A stretch of DNA of 64,000 bases from Liolophura sinensis. Taxonomy: Eukaryota > Mollusca > Polyplacophora > Chitonida > Chitonidae. Shown here in pieces: positions 10,142-22,100 of the stretch. The notes under the pieces were generated by a model. The model was not told the DNA's origin, searched no databases, and saw only the letters and a list, made by a program, of their open reading frames with translations. Both the position numbers and the translations under genes were made by a program. How positions within the stretch are numbered: the first letter of the stretch is position 1; every line of letters starts with the position of its first letter. The stretch covers positions 1,277,001 through 1,341,000 of the forward strand of contig NC_088299.1 of assembly GCF_032854445.1 (NCBI RefSeq), written 5' to 3'.

Positions 10142-13100
10142 ATGAAGCCATCATTTACTCTGATTATATCGGGGTTGTTCGCTGCCTATTTAACACATTC
10201 TATTTGGACTATGTACACCTTGTTCCACCCATCCCAGTGCACAAGTCCAAAGCCTTGTCTGCAGCCATTCATTGCAAGCAAACCAGCATTGAAGGTGAAT
10301 AACTAAGACATATACATGTATATCTGTTCATTTCAAAAGTATAATACTGGAAAATGTTATACCATGAAAGAACCATAGAATTGAGCCATTTACCACATAC
10401 TAGTATCTCATCATTCTGTCTGGAATTTGTTTGCACTCATTGATCATGGAAATGTCTGAGCAACTTTTGTTAACATTTACCGTTGAAAAACCTAAAGTTT
10501 AAGCATAGCTTGCATCCACAAAAAAGTGTAACCATAGTCAGTTTGCATCCTTTTGTCTTGGAAAGGTCCAAGAAATGTTTGCATCCATTTATCACTGAAA
10601 TATCCGAGCAATGTGTGCATTAAGTTAGAATGGGAATATCTAAGCAATGTTTGCATCCATTTATCATGGTTAGTTGAAAGCAATGATTGCATCCTTTTCA
10701 AAAGGGAATTGCTTAAGCAATGTTTGTACACATTTATCATGAATAGATGAGTACAGTGTTTGCATCCATTTAACGAGGGTCATGTCTAAGCAATGTTTGC
10801 AAGGATGAAACATTTCTCTGCTTAAGTGAGATGAGGGGATCAGTGAATTATTTCCAGTTGTTAGTTTTCAGTTTGAAAGTTTGCCAACAAGAGCAATTGA
10901 AAGCCATGATGCATGGATATTGGTTTGTGTATCTGTGTTTCAAGGTACTGTTAAAATCCAATCATGTTGAAAACATTGCTTTTGAATGACAACTTTCTTT
11001 GAAAAGCCTGAGAGAGATGATTGCTTTGTAACTTGGCATCCCTGTAAAGAAATAGGTGATCTGACAATGACAGGTGATTTCACAGTTCACATGTTGTTGT
11101 GAATGTAAAACAGCTACAAGGATGCATTCAGGTTGAATCTGCTTCTTGCTTGTGGCTTTTGTTGACTCTGCAGTGACAATAAGAAATATCAGAAATGTTT
11201 CATCAGACATTGTGCAGTTTTAATATGTTACCTTCAGACTGGTTTTATTGATTTTGTAGATGCATGTTTACACATCTCAGACTAAGAACATTAGAGAGGG
11301 TAAATTGAATCTCGTCTGGCAATATGACAACTTTTCCATTGCTGTACCAGAGACCAGGTAATTGTACATGTGAGTTATGAGAATGCATAGTTGGTTAGCA
11401 TGTTAACGCAGCATAATGACCCAGAAGTCTCACCAGTGCGGACGCTGCGAGTTCAAGTCCAGCTCATGCTGTTTTCCTCTCTGGCCGTACATGGGAAGGT
11501 CTCCAGCAACCTACGGATGGTCGTGGGTTTTCCCCCGGGCTCTGCCCAGTTTCCTCCCACCATAATGCTGGCCACCGTTGTATAAGTGAAATATTCTTGA
11601 GTACGGCGTAAAACACCAATCAAATAAATATATAAATATAAGAATGCATGTGTTGCAATGTTTCACCCTAAGTTTGTACAGAATATGTATACTCCATCAC
11701 ATCAAGCAAATGCTTTCCATTTTGAACGTTTTACTCTGTAAAGTTTGCAGTATAATTTTGAGGGAACAAAGTCCTTTTTAAGGCCTTCCTTGTCTTTTGC
11801 TGGCTAGGGATAGATTTTGGTTTTAAACTGTATTGTATGTAAATTCCAGAGTAATTTTATTTCTTATGTACCATATCATAAATTTTTGACAGTATTATGT
11901 ACAGAACATTTTTATCTGTCATATTTGTCAAAAAATTTTCTGCCTCTTGTTTACAGAACATTCAATGTTAGTATTCCTGTGAAGACTCGCCAGAATGGAA
12001 CCTTATTTGCCCATGTGTTTGTGTTTCCTCGCGGAGAAAATCCACTTAGCTCTGTTCATCGATCTTATCAGTCATCAGCTCTGACAACATATACATATCC
12101 ACGGTCTCAAACCTTCAACCTTCTTACTGAGGATCAATCTGCAGTAAGTCTATACACACCCTCCGTCCCAAAACTTGACCTTCTCAGTGAGGATCATTCT
12201 GGGGTAAGTCTATACAAACCCTCAGTCCCAAAACTTGACCTCCTCAGTGAGGATCAATCTGGGGTAAGTCTATACACACCCTCAGTCCCAAAACTTGACC
12301 TCCTCAGTGAGGATCAATCTGGGGTAAGTCTATACACCCTCAGTCCCAAAACTTGACCTCCTCAGTGAGGATCAATCTGGGGTAATCTATACACACCCTC
12401 AGTCCCCAAACCTGACCTCCTCAGTGAGGATCAATCTGGGGTAAGTCTATACACCCTCAGTCCCCAAACTTGACCTCCTCAGTGAGGATCAATCTGGGGT
12501 AAGTCTATACACACCCTCAGTCCCCAAACTTGACCTCCTCAGTGAGGATCAATCTGCAGTAAGTCTATACACCCTCAGTCCCCAAACTTGACCTCCTCAG
12601 TGAGGATCAATCTGGGGTAAGTCTATACACCCTCAGTCCCCAAACTTGACCTCCTCAGTGAGGATCAATCTGGGGTAAGTCTATACACCCTCAGTCCCCA
12701 AACTTGACCTCCTCAGTAAGGATCAATCTGGGATAAGTCTATACACACCCTCAGTCCCAAAACTTGACCTCCTCAGTGAGGATCAATGTGGGGTAAGTCT
12801 ATACACGCCCTCAGTCCCAGAACTTGACCTCCTCAGTGAGGATCAATCTGGGGTAAGCCTATACACACCCTCAGTCCCAAAACTTAACCTTCTCAGTGAG
12901 GATCAATGTGGGGTAAGTCTATACACACCCTCAGTCCCAAAACCTAACCTTCTCAGTGAGGATCAATCTGGGGTAAGTCTGTATATACGCTCAGTCCCAA
13001 AACTTGACCTTCTCAGTGAGGATCAATCTGGGGTAAGTCTATACACCCTCATGAAACTTAACCTCCTCAGTGAGGATCAATCTGGGGTAAGTCTATACAC

Positions 13101-16100
13101 CCTCAGTCCCCAAACTTGACCTTCTCAGTGAGGATCAATCTGCAGTAAGTCTGTATACCCTCAGCCCCAAAACTTGACCTCCTCAGTGAGGATCAATATG
13201 GGATAAGTCTATACACACCCTCAGTCCCAAAACTTGACCTCCTCAGTGAGGATCAATCTGGGGTAAGTCTATACACACCCTCAGTCCCCAAACTTAACCT
13301 CCTCAGTGAGGATCAATGTGGGGTAAGTCTATACACACCCTCAGTCCCAAAACTTGACCTCCTCAGTGAGGATCAATCTGGGTTAAGTCTGTACACACCC
13401 TCAGTTCCGAAACTTGACCTCCTCAGTGAGGATCAATACCAGTGTGTCAGTGATACACATGCTTTAGCTTAGCCCTAAAACCTCAGGTGCCTTCACTGAT
13501 GATAAATCATCAATGTGTCAGTGACTGAGACAGTTTGTGAATGCATGACTCGTTGATCATAATTTTCTAATTATCAGTTTTCAGTATGAAATTTGGATTA
13601 ACTTTATGTCAGTATCTTGTGTTCTTGCTCAATGTAAGTATCAGAAAGTAAGACAAATCTGGTTGTTAACCGCAAAATTTGTATGTGAGAGTCTATAAAT
13701 GAGTACTTCTGTATTTTTTTTTTTGTTGGTTTTCATATTGTTCTCATCCTGTCTGTATTTGAATGCTTTTAGGTAAATGTAACAGAACCTGTGAAGATGA
13801 GGCCGGTGACTCACTGGAGACAGAAGCTTGCAATCTCTGTACTGGATGAAGAAGTGTCAATAGATCAGACTGCCATACCAGGAGAGATTTACCCACTCCT
13901 CAGGTGTGTTACAAGCTGACGTCTGCTACTAACAACTGACAGCTCTAAAACATCATATACCTGTGTGCATGTGCCTTCAAATCAGACTGCTAGCATCGGC
14001 TGACAGCGTGTGCTGCGGGCATTTGAATCAGATTCTCTCTGACATGGTCTTGCCATTATCAAGGATGTTTTATAAAGTACATGTTCGTACTTTCTCCTTG
14101 GCAGACCATTCAAATGTCTTGATTCAATGCTCTGCCGAATGATACCCGGTTTTCTGATATTAGTGAAAAAAGTACTTTCGGAAACAGGTACAGATTTTTA
14201 TTGGTTAAAGTGCAGGTGTGTCTTAATCATTATTCCCACAACTTTACACACAGTGTCGACTTCTGTCCCTCGCACGTCCCCGAAAACTGGCACCATTGAT
14301 TGCTCACAAGTTAACCATAAATAATCTCCAAACCCAATCTCCATCAAAGAATTCCTTAAAACTGGCCACATATTCACTTTCTTGCTTCGTTTAGAGCTGC
14401 GGCTGTCCTGTACTGTCACAGTAACAATGTGTTTCGTCTTACGATGGTACAGTCATTTCCATTGGTCTTTCTGGATTATGTTAATTGGTGATCTGTGTCA
14501 AATTTGTGTGTCGTTTCACCAGTGGTAGTAGATGGATGACTATTGTTCTGTACAAGAGGAGAGTATCAAGTACTGTTCTAGTGGAAGTGTGATAGCTAGT
14601 TCGGGAATCGCATTCTCTTCCTGACCCAAAACTAAAAACTGTAAAGTTACCAAAACTAATGAAATCCACTTGTATCCCTGCAGAAAAAACCACATTGAAA
14701 TTAATATTTTTATTTTAATAGAATATACCTTGCTCAAGATTATTGAAGTTATGAACAGGAAATCACCAAAATGTATTTTATTTGTATTAAAACCTTGACT
14801 TGAAGCCACAAATGTGAGGTGATTCTCATAAGGCAGATTTACCGGAATCGATATATAGATGTATATTATCATTGAGGTAATGTTTATGGTGGAACCCACC
14901 CTTCAGTAAGAAGTCATAAATGTTACGGTTGTATTGTAAAGTTATTTATGGATTGTTATGCTACTTTTAAACAGAACTTGATATTGAAATCATCTTGTGC
15001 TTAAACATGTTAGATGATAACTTGACAAAATGAGGTACACTGTGATGCTGAAAGGGCGCAGACACATCGTTAAGGGTGCTTGCTTCTCAATTTCTATCAG
15101 GGGGGCCTCCGTGGCTCAGGTGGTTACCATGCTAGCGCAGCATAATGACCAGGAGCCTCTCACCAATGCGGTTGCTGTGAGTTCAAGTCCAGCCCATGCT
15201 GGTTTCCACTCCAGGTGAACGTGGGAAGGTCTGTCAGCAACCGGTGTGCCCGGTTTCCTCCCACCATTTTGCTGGCTGTCGTCATATAAGTGAAATATTC
15301 TTGAGTATGGCATAAAACACCAATCAAATAAATATATAAATATAAGAATGCAATTGTTGCAATGTTTCACCCTAAGTTTGTACAGAATATGTATACCATT
15401 AATTTCTATCACACATGATGTGCTTGTTGGAAGCTTAAATCAACGATTGCATTGTCTAAAGTTCAGTAAAACTTGGTCAGTAACTTTACTGCACGCACTG
15501 CTGTTTCCTTTATACATAAAGCTGACTGCCAGCATATAAATGAAAATGAAAGAGTCCGGCGAGGTTTAAGCAACAATCAGAAACATAAGTTAAATGAAGT
15601 TGAAAGGCAGATCACTGATATAAAAAGAGAATATTTAGGAACACATTGTCATGATCATGTATCTTGTTTCAGTATGTCTCGAGATGGCAGCTACTTGCCT
15701 GTACTCTACATTGATGTGCTGAGTAATAGGGTACGAGATTTAACTGTAAGTGGTTATATTTGAAAGTATTTTTGTTTTGTTAAAGGACAAGACAGCACCC
15801 GGCTAAAACATATTTCAATCGAAAGCAGGATACTCAAGCTTTCTAAAAAGTATCATACTTTATTATTTTCATGACATTTCACTGAATAACATGTGGAAGA
15901 AAATGATAATACTGCACAAATGGCCAATGTACATGTAGCCAAAGGGCCCTTTCACAAGGTGTTGTGACTAACATATATTCAGCGATAGCATACCTTATCA
16001 GCCCAAACCGCATTCATCTCACCGAATACATTTTCAGTGATGATCTTTCAGTGGATATAAAAATTAGTCAGGTGCTGTCTTTTATTTTAAGATAGAGTTT

Positions 16101-19100
16101 TCCATTAATTTACTATTTGGGAACTATGGAAAGCCTACTTACATTTGGACTCAGACAGATAGTCATAACAAACTCCTTGCTACACACATTCTCACCTGCA
16201 TGCATACTCGTACAGAAAGCCGTAACAAACTCCTTGCTACACACATTCTCACCTGCATGCATACCCCTACAGAAAGCCGTAACGAACTCCATGCTACATT
16301 TTCACCTGCATGCATACTCCTACAGAAAGCCGTAACAAACTCCATGCTACATTTTCACCTGCATGCATACTCCTACAGAAAGGCGTAATGAACTCCATGC
16401 TACATTTTCTCCTGCATGCATACTCCTACAGAAACCGTAACGAACTTTTTGCTACATTTTCACCTGCATGCATACTCCTACAGAAAGCCATAACGAACTC
16501 CTTGCTACATTTTCACCTGCATGCATACTCCTACAGAAAGCCATAACAAACTCCTTGCTACACACATTTTCACCTGCATGCATACCCCCTACAGAAAACC
16601 ATAATGAACTTGTTGCTTCTCACATTTCCACCTGCATTCACACTCCTACAGAAAACCATAATGAACTTGTTGCTTCTCACATTTCCACCTGCATTCACAC
16701 TCCTACAGAAAACCATAATGAACTTGTTGCTTCTCACATTTCCACCTGCATGCACACTCCTACAAAAAGCCATAAAGTACTTATTACTTCTCACATTTCC
16801 ACCTGCATGCATACCCTTACAGAAAACCATAATGAACTTGTTGCTTCTCACATTTCCACCTACATGCACACTCCTACAGAAAACCATAATGAACTTGTTG
16901 CTTCTCACATTTCCACCTGCATGCATACTCATACAGAAAACCATAATGAACTTGTTGCTTCTCACATTCCCACCTGCATGCATACCCTTACAGAAAACCA
17001 TAATGAACTTGTTGCTTCTCACATTTCCACCTGCATGCACACTCCTACAAAAAGCCATAAAGTACTTATTACTTCTCACATTTCCACCTGCATGCATACT
17101 CATACAGAAAACCATAATGAACTTGTTGCTTCTCACATTTCCACCTGCATTCACACTCCTACAGAAAACCATAATGAACTTGTTGCTTCTCACATTTCCA
17201 CCTGCATGCACACTCCTACAGAAAACCATAATGAACTTGTTGCTTCTCACATTTCCACCTGCATGCATACCCTTACAGAAAACCATAATGAACTTGTTGC
17301 TTCTCACATTTCCACCTACATGCACACTCCTACAGAAAACCATAATGAACTTGTTGCTTCTCACATTTCCACCTGCATGCATACTCATACAGAAAACCAT
17401 AATGAACTTGTTGCTTCTCACATTTCCACCTGCATGCATACCCTTACAGAAAACCATAATGAACTTGTTGCTTCTCACATTTCCACCTGCATGCACACTC
17501 CTACAAAAAGCCATAAAGTACTTATTACTTCTCACATTTCCACCTGCATGCATACTCATACAGAAAACCATAATGAACTTGTTGCTTCTCACATTTCCAC
17601 CTGCATTCACACTCCTACAGAAAACCATAATGAACTTGTTGCTTCTCACATTTCCACCTGCATGCACACTCCTACAGAAAACCATAATGAACTTGTTGCT
17701 TCTCACATTTCCACCTGCATGCATACTCATACAGAAAGCCATAATGAACTTGTTGCTTCTCACATTTCCACCTCCACAGAAAGCCATAATGAACTTGTTG
17801 CTTCTCACATATCCACCTTGCTTCTCACATTTCCACCTCCACAGAAAGCCATAATGAGTATGTCACTTCACATACAAGTATCTGCAAGTGGGCAAACATT
17901 TTGCTTAAGGTATTTTATAGGTTTAACTTGTGATAATCCTGAGCCTAGTTTCCAAAGCTTTTATTACAGAAAGAAAAAAAGAAAATGAAACATATGCACA
18001 AACATTTCGCAAAACATTGAACAAAACTTAACTATATCAGACATCAGCTACAAGTTATGGCAAATTCCACAGGCGCCCATAACCATATCTGATGGAAGAT
18101 ATCCCTAACCATCTTTAGCTATCATGTATCATTAAGGCAATATTCTATATCAGACAGAAGATATCTATAACCGTCCGCTACATGTATCATTAAGGCAACA
18201 TTCTATATCAGATGGAAGACATCCATAACCGTCCGCTACATGTATCATTAAGGCAACATTCTATATCAGACAGAAGATATCTATAACCGTCCGCTACATG
18301 TATCATTAAGGCAACATTCTATATCAGATGGAAGATATCCAACCCAGTATTTATCTGTAAATTAAACAATATTCTATAACCGCTGAATTATGGTTTACCC
18401 TCAGCATATACATGTACATATGCAAACTTAGGTATATCGCATCATTATCTTTGCAAAAAAAACAGCTGAAGATATGGACAAATTTAACCTGTCTCCTGCG
18501 AAAGTACAGACTTGCAGGACTACACACATCTAATCCTACATGTCTCCTGCGAAAGTACAGAGCTGCGTAAATATGCGTGCTAGAATTTAGGAGACCTCAC
18601 CTTCATTCTTTAGTAGCCTGCTAACCCCTAAGATCATCACCGAATAAAGAACGTCAAAAAAAAAAAAAAATTTGAATCCTATGTAATGACAACAATATGC
18701 CATTTGAAAATAGTGTCATGTGACATCTGTGCTTTTGATGGAACATGTGTTTAGCCCTGTGTATTTTGTAGACTGGAATTAGTGAGTTATTGTTGACTCA
18801 AAGCTGATATCTGTGTTGATAAATCTTGTGGTAGGGTTAGCATTCAAAATGAGCTGAGGCCTCCTTGGCTCACTTGGTTAGCGCGCTAGCACAGAGTAAT
18901 AGCGGTCACTGTGAGTTCAAGTCCAGCTCATGCTGGCTTCCCCTCCGGCCGTACGTGGGAAGGTCTGCTGCCAACCTGCAGAATGTTGTGGGTTTGCCCT
19001 GGGCTCTGCCCGGTTTCCTCCCACCATAATGCTGGCTGCGGTCGCATAAGTGAAATATTTTGAGTATGGCGTAAAACACCAATCAAGTAAATAAATCAAA

Positions 19101-22100
19101 ATGAGCTATCTTGGATTGGCAGATATGCAGCCTAGTGACAAGATGGAGGTAACATGGTTTAAGCGCGCCTTGGCCGCTATCACGGGTTAGTTTTTGTGTT
19201 CGCATCAAAGTTGGCAGGTTGCTAAGGAATGATGGTGTAGATGTAGCTACCAGTATATATGATATCAGTACCAGGAGACATGCAGTAAGTACCTGAGTTG
19301 CGAAGCAGCAGAAAAGTAAGGATGTATGAATAGGCCAAAATCGGTTTATCAAATACTGGAGGGAAAATAATTGAAAAATTAGACCATGTACAAGTACTTG
19401 GCATGCTTGGTATTTGCACATGTATATTTTAGTGCTGTTTTGCTTTGACATGTAAAATATCAACTATAGTCCAATATGAAAAGCTCAGAGACCAGTATTG
19501 TTAAAAGCTGGTCGAATATATAATTACAAATTTACGAAAATGTAAAAGTAAGTAAATAAATGCCTGCTGACTTACACAACTGTCAAATTATAATTTTAAT
19601 GAGATATTTGGATTACATTACTTAGATGTACTGATGTGTTTCCATTTTCAGCCGGTGAATAAAACTTCCCAGAAGTTGCCTTTGGAGATCAGTTACACCC
19701 CTATATCATTCGGGAAACTGCGATTATGGAGGAATATGGAGGAGTCCATCAAAATTCTTCAATCACTGGGTCAGTGTGAAAGTGCATGTATTTCAGAACC
19801 CCCTTTGGTAAGGTCTGTTAACAAGTGGAAAGAAAAAGTACAGTAGTGCGAACGTGGTTGCATTTCCATGAACTACATGTATCTCCATTGTATCGTTGTT
19901 GTGTTTACAGTTTCTGAGATAGAGGACTGTTTTAATGTAAGGGAATTCTCTAACTCAGATTCTGCATGTGTTATACTGTGTTTACAGTTTCTGAAATAGA
20001 GGACTGTTTTATTGTAAGGGAATTCTCTAACTCAGATTCTGCATGTGTTATACTGTTTACAGTTTCTGAGATAGAGGACTGTTTTATTGTAAGGGAATTC
20101 TCTAACTCAGATTCTGCATGTGTTATACTGTTTACAGTTTCTGAGATAGAGGACTGTTTTATTGTAAGGGAATTCTCTAACTCAGATTCTGCATGTGTTA
20201 TACTGTGTTTACAGTTTCTGAGATAGAGGACTGTTTTATTGTAAGGGAATTCTCTAACTCAGATTCTGCATGTGTTATACATGTACCTGATTGACCTTAA
20301 TTGGTTCTCAGTCAGGATATGTGGCTGAGCAGTTTGGATTGATCTGACCTTGTACAAACATGGAAAAGTCATATGAGAGCCAAGGGATTTGCCAACAATT
20401 TGCGCCCTATTATAGGATATTGCACACTGAATGGTGAATATCATAAATATGGTGATTCGGGGGTTATCATTTCCATCATTTCCACCTTTCACAAGAAGAT
20501 ATTTATGATATTCAACCTACACTGTGCAGCAGTCTGTGTATTATTTCTATTTTGACACTTTCATGATTTTGTGTATTTGAACAAGGTTAAGCAATGTTTT
20601 TAGCTGTTCATCTTCACAGACTTGTGTATGTAGCATGACATCACACATGACATCTTGTACGTCTTTTCATGTCTGGTTGCGTGACGTAAGAAATGTTAAA
20701 AGTTGACTGAACTTGTATTATGATGTCATTCTCGGATTAAAACGTCATAGAACAAAATGTTTCTTTTTGACGTCATGGCATCGGGGTGTGTAATAACAAA
20801 AGTGATATCTAACTCTAGCCAGTGAGAAATCACTTTTTTATCAGTGTAGGAATCCTGACATTTCACCTTTTTATAAATAACAAAAAGTTAAACCCTGTTT
20901 TCAAATTTAACACGCCTTCTTGTAGAGTACCTCTAGTTAAACAGACACGATGGTGGAGAAAATTTTATAATTGTGGCGGTAGATTGTAGATGTGTTTACA
21001 CATGTTGTTTGCTAAAAGTGTTAGGCCTTGTTTCACAAATATATAACAAGAGCAGCCAGTTAACACAAAATTTGTATTTTTTCTGTGCAGGGTTTTCAGA
21101 GAAGGATACAGATGAAATCAAAGGGATATTTGCAGATACAAACTTTTATTTCCTAATTCTGACATTCATTGTGGCTGCTGTTCATGTAAGTCTATTGTGT
21201 AATATAATATCTAATGAAACCAGCAAAGCTAGCAGATAATCAAAGGATATATGTCAGTAGAAACATACAACATGCATTTGATATAACAGGAGATCATGGA
21301 TCAAACCTGGTTCAGACTGTAACAAAAGAATTTAATAATGGTACTTGTTGGTGCCAGATATTATTAAGTATGATGTGAAAAAGCAAAGCATTCAGACATG
21401 TACATATATCAATTATATAATAAATATTTATTTATTTGATTTGTGTTTTACGCTGTACTCAAGAATATTTCACTTATACGATGGCAGCCAGCATTATGGT
21501 GGGTGGAAACCGGGCACAGCCCGGGGGAAACCCACGACCATCCGCAGGTTGATGCCAGACCTTCCCATGTACGGCCGGCGAGGAAGCCAGCATGAGCTGA
21601 ACTTGAACTCACAGCGACCGCATTGGTGAGAGGCTCCTGGGTCATTACGCTACGGGCAAATGTAATAAATGATAGATGATAACTTCTTCCTCTGATATAA
21701 CAAAGTATGTGACAAATCTCTCTGAAGGTTTGCTGACCTTCATGAACGTTATCCCATGGAAATCAAAAATGCTCAGTTAACATTAGAAATGCTGTTGAGA
21801 TATTCAAAGTGACATCTGTCATAAAAAGCATTCAAAAGTTAAGCAGTTGTATGGAGAGCTGAAACCCTTGAACTCACAGCGACCGCATTGGTGAGAGACT
21901 CCTGGGTCATTACGCTGTGCCAGCGCGCTAACCAACTGAGCCACGGAGGCTCCCCTATATAATAAATACATAAAATTTATATATAATAAATACATATACA
22001 TAAAATTTATATATAAATACATATACATATAATTACTATATAATAAATACATATACATATTATTTTTCTATAATAAATACATATACATATAATTTATATA

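Noticed and set aside
11817-12356. 179-codon frame presented as one gene
   Set aside because: It is CLPTM1L exon 3 extended backward into intron 2 and forward into the donor array. The true exon is 11957-12143.
16468-17988. Open frame of 506 codons (and 412- and 416-codon frames in other frames and strand)
   Set aside because: All come from a 57-bp tandem repeat, which keeps every frame open on both strands. It lies in a CLPTM1L intron and has no start or splice support.
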